NCBI RefSeq assembly: GCF_009429125.1
Contig: NZ_CP045529.1
Location: forward strand, 1,798,001-1,862,000
DNA length: 64,000 bases
From: Luteimicrobium xylanilyticum
Lineage (GTDB): Bacteria > Actinomycetota > Actinomycetes > Actinomycetales > Cellulomonadaceae
Reading direction: 5' to 3'
Of the stretch, positions 44,110 to 51,818 are shown piece after piece. The notes beneath the pieces were generated by a model. The model was not told the origin of the DNA. It ran no database searches and saw only the letters and a program-made list of their open reading frames with translations. Within the stretch, counting starts at the first letter, position 1, and each line of letters starts with the position of its first letter. The translations under genes were made by a program, and so were the position numbers.

Positions 44110-44721
44110 TTGACCGACGAGAGCACGACGCCGGCGGACCCGCCCGGACGCGGCAGCCCGGACGGCTCGGCGCTGCGCGAGGCGCTCAAGGCGGCGGGCG
44201 TCGCGCTCAAGCAGGCCGACGTCCCGTTCGCCCTGTGCGGTGGGTTCGCCGCCTGGGTCCGGGGCGCGCCCGAGCCGTCGCACGACGTCGACTTCGTCGT
44301 CCCGCCCGGGCACGCGGACGCAGCTCGGGAGGCGCTCGCGGACGCCGGCTTCGACGTCGTGCAGCCGCCCGAGGACTGGCTCTTCAAGGCGTTCCGCGGC
44401 GAGGCGATGGTCGACGTGATCCTGCGGCTCTCGGGGGAGCCGATCACGGAGGCGGACGTCGAGGACTCCGACGAGCTCGACGTGCTGTCGGTTCGGCTCC
44501 CCGTGCTGCCCGCGACCGAGCTGCTGGTCTCCCGGCTGACGCCGTTGTCCGAGCACTACTGCGACCTGGCGCCCCAGCTCGCGGTCGCCCGGGCGCTGCG
44601 TGAGCAGGTCGACTGGGACGAGGTCGCGCGCCGGACGGCGGCCAACCCGTTCGCTCGCGCGTTCCTGTTCCTGCTCGGCGAGCTCGACGTGGTCGTCGTC
44701 GGCGGCGTGGGGGCCGGGTAG
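44110..44721 (+). CDS. Nucleotidyltransferase family protein
   Basis: A 203-residue protein with a minimal nucleotidyltransferase core: CGGFAAWVRGAPEPSHDVDFVV carries the GG...DxD pattern, and VDVILRLSG gives the third acidic residue. This resembles the AbiEii / DUF1814 and aminoglycoside nucleotidyltransferase-like group. No cognate antitoxin is adjacent. The most likely start is TTG at 44110 with GAGG six bases upstream, an uncommon start codon; no ATG or GTG lies nearby in frame. Confidence 0.7.
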   Translation: MTDESTTPADPPGRGSPDGSALREALKAAGVALKQADVPFALCGGFAAWVRGAPEPSHDVDFVVPPGHADAAREALADAGFDVVQPPEDWLFKAFRGEAMVDVILRLSGEPITEADVEDSDELDVLSVRLPVLPATELLVSRLTPLSEHYCDLAPQLAVARALREQVDWDEVARRTAANPFARAFLFLLGELDVVVVGGVGAG

Positions 44722-44735
44722 GCGCCGCCGCCCGG

Positions 44736-45299
44736 TCACCCGCGGTCGGGCACGTCCTCGACGAACACGAGGTGGCCGCCGAGGTAGGCACCCGCCCCCG
44801 CGGCGCCCGTGCCGGCGAGGGCGAGCAGGACGCCGCGCGCCCGGTGCCCGCGGCGGCGGGCCACCCACGAGCCGGCGAGGAGGGCGGCCCCTGCGCTGTT
44901 GAGCGCGGCGTGCGCGGCACCGGCGCCACGGGCCGGCGGCTCGGTCGTGCGCCAGTCGGCGAGCCCGGCGAGCGCGGTCGGGGCGACGGCCAGGAGACCG
45001 AGGCCGACGAGCCGTCGCGCGGCCCGTTCGTAGCGGCGCCCGGAGAGGTCGAGGACGACGGCGGACGTCCACAGCCCGATGGGCACGTCGCTCAGCGCGG
45101 GGTGGAGCGGGTGCCCGAGCGGCTTCCCCCGGAGCACGGAGTCGAGGGTGCCGCCGCGCGGCACGAGGTCGGCGAGCCGCTGGAGGGGCTCGACCAGACG
45201 GGACGCCAGCGACGACGTCGCCGCGGCCTCGGCGAGCCTGGTCGGCAGGGGGGCGGTGTCGGTGGTGGAAGGCTCGGTGGACGGCTCGGCGGACGGCAT
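44736..45299 (-). CDS. DUF2231 domain-containing membrane protein
   Basis: A 187-residue protein. A polar N-terminus of about 55 residues is followed by the DUF2231 start (LRGKPLGHPLHPALSDVPIGLW) and four membrane helices, ending YLGGHLVFVEDVPDRG. The conserved His residues in GHPLHP and GGHLVF could bind metal or haem, but the function is unknown. ATG at 45299 after GAGAGGG. Confidence 0.83.
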   Translation of the reverse strand: MPSAEPSTEPSTTDTAPLPTRLAEAAATSSLASRLVEPLQRLADLVPRGGTLDSVLRGKPLGHPLHPALSDVPIGLWTSAVVLDLSGRRYERAARRLVGLGLLAVAPTALAGLADWRTTEPPARGAGAAHAALNSAGAALLAGSWVARRRGHRARGVLLALAGTGAAGAGAYLGGHLVFVEDVPDRG

Positions 45300-45418
45300 G
45301 GCGGTCCCTCTCGTGGACGGACACGGGCCGTTTCCTCGACCCGTTTCCGACGCTAGCCCGCGCCCGGGTCGTACGCCGTGCGGGAATGCCGGGCCGGGTG
45401 CGCCGGGTTGCGCCGGAC

Positions 45419-46345
45419 ATGCGTGCCATCACCTACGACCGCCACGGCGGCGCCGACGTCCTGCAGCTCACCGACCAGCCGGTCCCCGCCGTGGGGCCGG
45501 ACTCGGTCCTCGTGCGGGTCCGCGCGGCCGCCGTGAACCCGGTGGACCTCTACGTCCGCGCCGGCGGACTCGACGCCCTGATGGACACCCAGTTCCCGGT
45601 GGTTCCGGGGTGGGACGTGGCGGGCGTCGTCGAGCGCGTCGGCCTGGACGTGCCCGAGCTCGCCGTGGGCGACGAGGTGTTCGGCTACGTGCGCAAGGAC
45701 TGGGTGCACGGCGGGACGTTCGCGGAGTACGTCGCGGCGCCGGTGCGGACGCTCGCGCGCAAGCCTGCAGCGCTCTCGTTCGAGGAGGCGGCCGGCGTGC
45801 CGCTCGCCGGGCTGACAGCCTTCCAGACGATCCGCCGGGCGGGGCTGGGTGCGGGGCAGACCGTCCTGGTGCACGGGGCCTCGGGAGGGGTGGGGTCGTT
45901 CGCCGTGCAGATCGCGCGCTCGGTCGGCGCCCGCGTGATCGGTACGGCCTCCGAGCGCAACCTCGACTACCTGCGTGGGCTCGGCGCCGAGCCGGTCGCC
46001 CACGGGGACGGCCTCGTGGGGCGTGTGCGGGCCCTGGCGCCCGACGGCGTGGACGTCGTCCTCGACTACGCCGGCCACGGTCTCGTCGCGCAGGCTCCGG
46101 ACCTCCTCGCGGCGGGTGGCGTCGTGGTGTCGATCGTCGACGCGGCGGCACGGGACCTGCCCGGCGGCGTGTACGCGTGGGTGCGGCCGTCGTCGTCGGA
46201 CCTGGCGGAGCTGGCGCGCCTGGCGGACGCGGGGGAGCTGTCCGTGCACGTGGACCGGGTGCTCGAGCTGGAGGACGCGGCCGAGGCGCACCGTCTCGTG
46301 GAGGCGGGGCAGGGCCGGGGCAAGGTGGTCGTGCGGGTGAGATGA
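45419..46345 (+). CDS. NADP-dependent oxidoreductase (quinone oxidoreductase-like MDR)
   Basis: A medium-chain reductase of 308 residues without the structural-zinc cysteines. The GroES-like domain (about 1-120) has AAAVNPVDLYVRAGG and GWDVAGVVERVG. The Rossmann domain has VLVHGASGGVGSFAVQIARSVGARVIG, the AxxGxxG motif of NADPH-dependent QOR/zeta-crystallin enzymes. An in-frame ATG at 45386 would add 11 residues. I prefer 45419 because the family begins MRA[IV]. A stand-alone gene just upstream of the siderophore locus. Confidence 0.85.
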   Translation: MRAITYDRHGGADVLQLTDQPVPAVGPDSVLVRVRAAAVNPVDLYVRAGGLDALMDTQFPVVPGWDVAGVVERVGLDVPELAVGDEVFGYVRKDWVHGGTFAEYVAAPVRTLARKPAALSFEEAAGVPLAGLTAFQTIRRAGLGAGQTVLVHGASGGVGSFAVQIARSVGARVIGTASERNLDYLRGLGAEPVAHGDGLVGRVRALAPDGVDVVLDYAGHGLVAQAPDLLAAGGVVVSIVDAAARDLPGGVYAWVRPSSSDLAELARLADAGELSVHVDRVLELEDAAEAHRLVEAGQGRGKVVVRVR

Positions 46346-46372
46346 GCCACACGGCTTTTCGACACACGGGGC

Positions 46373-46411
46373 TTGCGTAAAGTCCACCCGGTTCGGTTAG
46401 GCTCCCCTTCG
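46373..46411 (+). promoter_or_regulatory. Iron-regulated (DtxR/IdeR-type) promoter of the siderophore uptake genes
   Basis: TTCGGTTAGGCTCCCCTTC at 46392-46410 matches the 19-bp iron-box consensus TTAGGTTAGGCTAACCTAA at 14 positions. It contains the -10 TAGGCT (46398-46403). A TTGCGT -35-like box lies at 46373-46378. The GTG at 46411 is 7 bases after the -10, so the mRNA is leaderless. A bound repressor would cover both the -10 and the start. Confidence 0.6.
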
Positions 46412-47265
46412 TGAGCCAATCCTTACCCGCGCTCGCGGGCGCCGACCTCGAGCTCGCGTACGACGGTCGCACCGTCGTGCACGGCGCCGGCCTCGCGCTG
46501 CGTGCCGGCGAGGTGACGGCGCTCGTCGGACCCAACGGGTCCGGCAAGTCGACGCTCCTGCGCTCGCTCGCGCGCCTGCACGCGCCCGTCGCGGGCACGG
46601 TCACGCTCGCCGACGACGCCGCGGGGCCGACCGGGCTCGACGCCCTCACCCTGCACGCCAAGGACTTCGCGCGGCGCGTGACCCTCCTGTCGCAGTCCCG
46701 GCCCACGCCCGCGGGCGTCAGCGTGCGCGACGTCGTCGCCTACGGGCGTCACCCCTACCGCGGCCGGTTCGGAACCGGCGACGCCGCAGGTCGCGACGTC
46801 GTCGAGCGGGCCATGGTCCTCACCGGGGTCGCGGCGATGGCCGACCGCCCCGTCGACGAGCTGTCCGGCGGGGAGCTCCAGCGCGTGTGGCTCGCGACGT
46901 GCCTCGCGCAGGACACGGGCGTCGTCCTGCTCGACGAGCCCACCACCTACCTCGACCTGCGCTACCAGGTCGAGACCCTCGATCTCGTCCGCGACCTCGC
47001 GGACGTCCACGGCGTGGCTGTCGGCGTCGTGCTCCACGACCTGGACCAGGCCGCCGCGGTCGCCGACCGGGTCGTGCTGCTGCACTCCGGCGTCGTCCGC
47101 GCCGACGGCACGCCCGCCGAGGTGCTGCAGGCCGGCCTGCTCACCGAGGTCTACGGGCTGCGCATCGACGTCCACGTCGACGACGGCGGCCGCGTGCGCA
47201 CGCACCCGGTCGGGCGCCACACCGCCCGGCACACCCGCCCGGCCCCGGTGCCGGCACCTGCCTGA
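46411..47265 (+). CDS. Iron-siderophore ABC transporter ATP-binding protein (FecE/FepC type)
   Basis: A 284-residue ATPase with Walker A GPNGSGKST, Q-loop LLSQSRPTPAGVSVRDVVAYGRHPYRG (typical of ferric-siderophore systems), signature LSGGELQRVWLA, Walker B VVLLDEPTTYLDLRYQ and switch His in LHDLDQAA. The C-terminal 25 residues are His/Pro-rich. GTG start. It drives the lipoprotein and permease encoded directly downstream. Confidence 0.92.
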   Translation: MSQSLPALAGADLELAYDGRTVVHGAGLALRAGEVTALVGPNGSGKSTLLRSLARLHAPVAGTVTLADDAAGPTGLDALTLHAKDFARRVTLLSQSRPTPAGVSVRDVVAYGRHPYRGRFGTGDAAGRDVVERAMVLTGVAAMADRPVDELSGGELQRVWLATCLAQDTGVVLLDEPTTYLDLRYQVETLDLVRDLADVHGVAVGVVLHDLDQAAAVADRVVLLHSGVVRADGTPAEVLQAGLLTEVYGLRIDVHVDDGGRVRTHPVGRHTARHTRPAPVPAPA

Positions 47266-47326
47266 CCTCCTCCGCGGGCCCGGCCCCGCACCACGACCCC
47301 TCCCTCACCACGACCGAAGGACCCCC

Positions 47327-48355
47327 GTGTCTCTGACCGCCCGCCGCCCTGCCCGTCGCCGCGTCCTCGCGGCCGCGACCGTCGCCTCCGCGACGCTCGT
47401 CGCGCTCGCCCTGGCCGCGTGCGGCACGACCGAGGACCCCGCCGACGCGGCCGGGTCCCCGACCGACACCACGACGACCGCGAGCGGCCCCGTCGAGCTG
47501 ACCGACGAGCGGGGCACCGTCCACCTCGACGAGCCCGCGACCAAGGTCGTCTCGCTCGAGTGGGGCCTGACCGAGAACCTCGTCGCGCTCGGCGTGAAGC
47601 CGGTCGGCGAGGCCGACGTCAAGGGCTACAACACGTGGGACACCTCGGCCCCGATCGACGCCTCGACGCCCGACGTCGGCACGCGCGGCGAGCCGAGCCT
47701 CGACGCGATCGTCGCGCTCCACCCGGACCTCGTCGTCACCACGACGGACCTGCCCGAGAACGTCATCAAGCAGATCGCCAAGAAGGTCCCGGTGCTCGCG
47801 CTGCGCGGCTCGGACGGCTCCGACCCGATCGGCTACATGCGCCGCACGGTCACCACGCTCGCGAAGGCGACCGGCACCGAGGCGAAGGGCACCCAGGTGC
47901 TGGCCGACTTCGACGCGAAGGTCGACGCCGCCAAGGCGGACCTCGAGAAGGCCGGCAAGACCGGTGCGCCGTTCACCATGGCCGACGGCTGGATCGACAA
48001 CGGGACCGTCTCGGTCCGCATGTACACGCCGGGCTCGTTCCTCGGGGGGATCGCCGAGGAGCTCGGCCTGAAGAACCAGTGGACCACCGGCGGTGACAAG
48101 GACTACGGCCTCGCCACCACCGACGTCGAGGGCCTGACCAAGATCACCGACGCCGACACGACCTTCCTGTACGCGGCGAGCGACGACGACGGCGGCGACC
48201 CGTTCGCCGTCGGCCTCAAGGACAACAAGGTCTGGAAGCAGCTCCCGTTCGTCTCGGCCGGGAACGTCAAGCGCATCCCCGACGGCATCTGGATGTTCGG
48301 CGGCCCGCTGTCCGCCGAGCGCTACGTCGACGCCGTCGTCGACGCGCTGAGCTGA
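47327..48355 (+). CDS. Iron-siderophore ABC transporter substrate-binding lipoprotein
   Basis: A 342-residue binding protein with a twin-Arg-like basic start and a lipobox LALAAC (lipid-anchored Cys32). The mature part has VELTDERGTVHLDEPATKVVSLEWGLTENLVALGVKPVG, the class III (FecB/FhuD-like) fold, with a long central helix. It captures the ferric siderophore outside the membrane. GTG at 47327 follows GAAGGAC, 61 bases after the ATPase gene. Confidence 0.9.
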   Translation: MSLTARRPARRRVLAAATVASATLVALALAACGTTEDPADAAGSPTDTTTTASGPVELTDERGTVHLDEPATKVVSLEWGLTENLVALGVKPVGEADVKGYNTWDTSAPIDASTPDVGTRGEPSLDAIVALHPDLVVTTTDLPENVIKQIAKKVPVLALRGSDGSDPIGYMRRTVTTLAKATGTEAKGTQVLADFDAKVDAAKADLEKAGKTGAPFTMADGWIDNGTVSVRMYTPGSFLGGIAEELGLKNQWTTGGDKDYGLATTDVEGLTKITDADTTFLYAASDDDGGDPFAVGLKDNKVWKQLPFVSAGNVKRIPDGIWMFGGPLSAERYVDAVVDALS

Positions 48356-48362
48356 TCCCCCA

Positions 48363-50519
48363 GTGACGACGCTCGAGCGCCCGCCGGGCCGCCCCGACAC
48401 CGCAGGACTCGTGTCCGGGGCCGGCCCGGGCGGGCGCTCGCGCGTCCTCGGGGTCGCGGGCGTCTTCGTCGCCGGCCTCCTCGTGCTCGCCGTCCTGTCG
48501 GCGTGGCACCTGACCCAGGGCACGGCCCACCTCGGCGTGGGGGAGCTGCTGCGTGCGGTGTGGCCGTGGTCCGCCGACGACGGGGCGCGGGACACCGCCG
48601 TCGCGGTCCTGGTCGCCAGCCGCGTCCCACGCCTGCTCGCGGGCCTGCTCGTCGGGCTCGCGCTCGGCGTCGCGGGCACCGTGCTGCAGTCGGTCGCCCG
48701 CAACCCGCTCGCCTCCCCGGACACGCTCGCCGTGAACGCGGGCGCGTACGTCTCGGTCGTCGCGGTCGCGGCGTTCGGGCTGGCCCTGCCGTTCTTCGCG
48801 AACGGCCTCGTGGCGTTCGTCGGCGGGCTGGCCGCCGCGGGGCTCGTCCTCGCGGTCGCGCGCGGTGGCGCCGGCGGACCGACCCGGCTCATCCTCGCGG
48901 GCTCGGCCGTCGCCCTCGCGCTCGACGCGCTGACCACCGTCCTGCTCATGCTGTTCCAGGAGAAGACGACGGGGCTGTTCGCGTGGGGTGCGGGCACGAC
49001 CGTCCAGTCCGGCACCCACCAGGTCGCGCTCGCCGCCCCGATCGTCGGCATCGGTGTCGCGGCCACCCTCGTGCTCGCGCACCGGCTCGACGTGCTCGGC
49101 CTCGGCGACGACACCGCGACCGTCCTCGGCGTCGACGTGCGCCGCACCCGCGTCGTCGCGATCGTCCTCGCCGTGCTCCTGTCCGCGGCCGCCGTGACCG
49201 TGACCGGCCCGATGGGTTTCGTGGGCCTCGGCGCTCCCGTCGTCGCGCGCCTCGTCGCCAGGCGCGTGCCCGGCCTCGGGCGCCACCTGCTCCTCCTGCC
49301 GTTCGCCGGGCTCGTCGGCGCGCTCGTCGTGGTCGCCGCCGACGACGTCCTGCGGCTCGTCGTCCCGGCCGACGTCTCGATCTCCGTCCCCACGGGCGTC
49401 GTCACGACCCTGTTCGGCGCGAGCCTGCTCGTGTGGCTCGCCCGGCGCCTGCGCGACGGCGGCCCGGCCGCCGCGAGCACCGCCCGCGGCGCCGGGGGAG
49501 CGGTGCGCTCCCGGGCCTGGGTGGTCGGCGTCGCCGTCGTGCTCGTCGTGGCGCTCGTGGTCGCGTTCGTCGCCGCGCTCCTGCTGGGCGACCGCGTCGT
49601 GCTGCTGGGGGACGTCACCAACTGGGCGCGCGGGCTGTCGGGGGACGAGGTCACGTTCGTGCTGCAGCAGCGCTGGCCGCGGGTCCTCGCGGCCCTGCTG
49701 GGCGGCGGCGCGCTGGCGCTCGCGGGCGCGATCGTCCAGGCCGTGTGCCGCAACCCGCTCGCCGAGCCCAGCCTCCTCGGTGTGACGCCCGGCGCGAGCG
49801 TCGGGGCGGTCGCCGTCGTGCTGCTCGTGCCCGGCGTCGGGATCTGGCCCGTCATGGGCGCCGCGACCCTCGCCGCGCTCGTCACCTTCGCGCTCGTGTA
49901 CCGGCTCGCGGCCGGCCGGCGGTCGGGGAAGGGCGGGGGCCGTGGGCTGTCGTCCGACCGCCTCGTCCTGATCGGCGTCGGGGTCAGCGCGGCCGCGGGC
50001 GCGATCACCACGCTGATCGTGCTCGGCGCCTCGCCGTGGAACACCAGCCTCGCCCTGACGTGGCTGTCCGGCTCGACGTACGGGCGCACGCTCGACCAGC
50101 TCGTGCCGGTCGCGATCTGCCTCGTCGTCGGGTTGCCGCTCGCCCTCGCGGGCGCGCGGAGCCTCGACCTCGTCGCGCTCGACGAGGACGTGCCGCGCGT
50201 CCTCGGCGTGTCCCTGGACCGGCTCCGGCTCGGCTACCTCGTGCTCGCTGCCGTCCTGACCGCGGCCGCGGCGTGCGCCGTCGGGGCGCTCGGGTTCGTC
50301 GGCCTCGTCGCGCCGCACGCGGCCCGCGCGCTCGTCGGTGCGCGGCACCGGCTCGTCCTGCCTGTCGCCGTCGGGCTGGGTGCGCTGCTCGTGAGCGTCG
50401 CCGACACCGTCGGCCGGACCGTCGTCGCTCCCTCGCAGCTCGCCGCAGGACTGGTGACGGCGCTGGTCGGCGCGCCGTACTTCGTCTGGCTGCTCTGGCG
50501 CACGCGCGCGGCGCGCTGA
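48363..50519 (+). CDS. Iron-siderophore ABC permease, fused FecCD tandem (FhuB-like)
   Basis: A 718-residue protein made of two FecCD permease domains in tandem, about residues 30-350 and 390-715, each with about nine to ten helices. Both halves repeat the family marks: VPRLLAGLLVGLALGVAGTVLQSVARNPLASPDTLAVNAGA in the first and WPRVLAALLGGGALALAGAIVQAVCRNPLAEPSLLGVTPGA in the second, and GFVGLGAPVVARL / GFVGLVAPHAARAL. One chain thus replaces the usual heterodimer, as in E. coli FhuB. GTG at 48363, 7 bases after the lipoprotein gene. Confidence 0.92.
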   Translation: MTTLERPPGRPDTAGLVSGAGPGGRSRVLGVAGVFVAGLLVLAVLSAWHLTQGTAHLGVGELLRAVWPWSADDGARDTAVAVLVASRVPRLLAGLLVGLALGVAGTVLQSVARNPLASPDTLAVNAGAYVSVVAVAAFGLALPFFANGLVAFVGGLAAAGLVLAVARGGAGGPTRLILAGSAVALALDALTTVLLMLFQEKTTGLFAWGAGTTVQSGTHQVALAAPIVGIGVAATLVLAHRLDVLGLGDDTATVLGVDVRRTRVVAIVLAVLLSAAAVTVTGPMGFVGLGAPVVARLVARRVPGLGRHLLLLPFAGLVGALVVVAADDVLRLVVPADVSISVPTGVVTTLFGASLLVWLARRLRDGGPAAASTARGAGGAVRSRAWVVGVAVVLVVALVVAFVAALLLGDRVVLLGDVTNWARGLSGDEVTFVLQQRWPRVLAALLGGGALALAGAIVQAVCRNPLAEPSLLGVTPGASVGAVAVVLLVPGVGIWPVMGAATLAALVTFALVYRLAAGRRSGKGGGRGLSSDRLVLIGVGVSAAAGAITTLIVLGASPWNTSLALTWLSGSTYGRTLDQLVPVAICLVVGLPLALAGARSLDLVALDEDVPRVLGVSLDRLRLGYLVLAAVLTAAAACAVGALGFVGLVAPHAARALVGARHRLVLPVAVGLGALLVSVADTVGRTVVAPSQLAAGLVTALVGAPYFVWLLWRTRAAR

Positions 50520-50531
50520 CGGATGGGGCGG

Positions 50532-50560
50532 GGTGTGACCCGGTCCACACCGCATTTTCG
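50532..50560 (+). terminator. Possible hairpin terminator after the permease gene
   Basis: GGTGTG (50532-50537) pairs with CACACC (50546-50551) across an 8-base loop, followed by GCATTTT. The stem is short, so activity is uncertain, but it sits between the permease gene and the next iron-box promoter. Confidence 0.35.
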
Positions 50561-50571
50561 CGCCGACCTTC

Positions 50572-50609
50572 TTGCGTAATACCGCCAACCACAGGTTAGG
50601 CTCACCTAC
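50572..50609 (+). promoter_or_regulatory. Iron-regulated promoter of the siderophore-interacting protein gene
   Basis: AGGTTAGGCTCACCTA at 50593-50608 is a near-perfect core of the DtxR/IdeR box (15 of 19 positions over the full site). The -10 TAGGCT is at 50597-50602. TTGCGT at 50572-50577 stands exactly as far upstream (19 bases) as in the promoter at 46373, showing a shared design. Confidence 0.75.
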
Positions 50610-50660
50610 ATGACCCAGGAGCACACCGCGCCGACGACCGACCAGGGCGCCGCCCGATGA
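50610..50660 (+). CDS. 16-residue leader ORF coupled to the siderophore-interacting protein gene
   Basis: ATG at 50610, seven bases after the -10, opens MTQEHTAPTTDQGAAR. Its stop TGA overlaps the next ATG (ATGA at 50657-50660). If the mRNA is leaderless, ribosomes must start here and reach the main gene by termination-reinitiation. The peptide is polar and has no recognised motif. The CAGGAG within it could also serve as a distant ribosome site. Confidence 0.45.
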   Translation: MTQEHTAPTTDQGAAR

Positions 50661-51637
50661 GTGTCGACACCGCGACCCGCCCCGACGTCACCACCGAGCC
50701 CGCCGCCACCCCCTGGCGTCTCTACGACGTCACCGTCGCACGGGTCGAGCGGCTCAGCCCCACCTTCCTGCGTGTCACCTTCGTCGGCGACGACCTCGAC
50801 GACTTCGCCTCCGGCGGCCTCGACCAGCGCATCAAGCTCGTCCTGCCGGCCGCCGAGGGCGGCTACCGTCACCTGCCCCGCGGCGAGGACTGGTACGGGG
50901 TCTGGCGCTCCCAGCCCGACGAGCACCGCTGCGTCCTGCGCACCTACACGGTGCGGTCCGTCCGCCGCGGCATCCCCGGCCTGCCGGCCGAGGTCGACGT
51001 CGACTTCGCCCTCCACGGCGAGACCGGCCCAGCCGCCCGGTGGGCGCTCGCGGCCCGCCCCGGCGACCAGGTCGTCGTCATGGGTCCGAACGGCCGTCAC
51101 GGCGGCCCCTACGGCGGGATCGAGTTCACGCCCGGCGCGGGCGCCGACACCTTCCTCGTCGTGGGCGACGAGACCGCCGTCCCCGCCGTCTCCGCGATCC
51201 TCGAGCACCTCGCGACCCGCGTCGCCGACGGTCACCCCGTCACGGGCGAGGTCCTGCTCGAGGTGCCCTGCGCCGACGACGTCCTCGACCTCGTCGTGCC
51301 CCCGGGCGTCACGCTCACCTGGGTCGTGCGCGACGGCGCCCCCCACGGCGAGCGCCTCGTCCCGCTCGTGCGCGCCGCGTCCGCCCGGATCCTCGCGGGC
51401 TGCGCCGGCACCGGCGAGGAGCCCCCGGAGGTCGACATCGACGGCGAGCTCCTCTGGGAGGTCCCCGTCGACGACGCCGGGTCGCCGCTCGCGCCGACCG
51501 CCCCGCTGTACGCGTGGCTCGCCGGCGAGGCGTCCGTGATCCGCACGCTGCGCCGCCACCTCGTCCGCGACTGCGGGATCGACCGCAAGGCCGTCGCGTT
51601 CATGGGCTACTGGAGGCTCGGCCGCGCCGAGATGTGA
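50657..51637 (+). CDS. Siderophore-interacting protein (FAD-dependent ferric-siderophore reductase, SIP type)
   Basis: The 326 residues have an N-terminal FAD-binding beta-barrel (LSPTFLRVTFVGDDLDDFASGG, DEHRCVLRTYTVRSVRR, a flavin-binding RxYT(V)R pattern) and a C-terminal SIP domain (LVVGDETAVPAVSAILEHL, YAWLAGEASVIRTLRRHLV, KAVAFMGYWRLGRAE). It releases iron from siderophores in the cytosol by reduction. Its own iron box and its place after the uptake operon fit this role. Confidence 0.92.
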   Translation: MSVDTATRPDVTTEPAATPWRLYDVTVARVERLSPTFLRVTFVGDDLDDFASGGLDQRIKLVLPAAEGGYRHLPRGEDWYGVWRSQPDEHRCVLRTYTVRSVRRGIPGLPAEVDVDFALHGETGPAARWALAARPGDQVVVMGPNGRHGGPYGGIEFTPGAGADTFLVVGDETAVPAVSAILEHLATRVADGHPVTGEVLLEVPCADDVLDLVVPPGVTLTWVVRDGAPHGERLVPLVRAASARILAGCAGTGEEPPEVDIDGELLWEVPVDDAGSPLAPTAPLYAWLAGEASVIRTLRRHLVRDCGIDRKAVAFMGYWRLGRAEM

Positions 51638-51818
51638 CGCGCACCCACTCCTCGCCGACCGCGGGATCGCCGCCCGTCCGGCACGCTGACGGACGGACGG
51701 AGCGTGCTCGGGGGGAGGGCCCCGTGCTCGAGCTGTCCCGCAGGTCTGGCGACCGCGCGCCGGCATGCCTGGGGAAAGCTCTCGCGGCACGGTCGCCGTC
51801 CTGGCAGGATCGGGCGCC

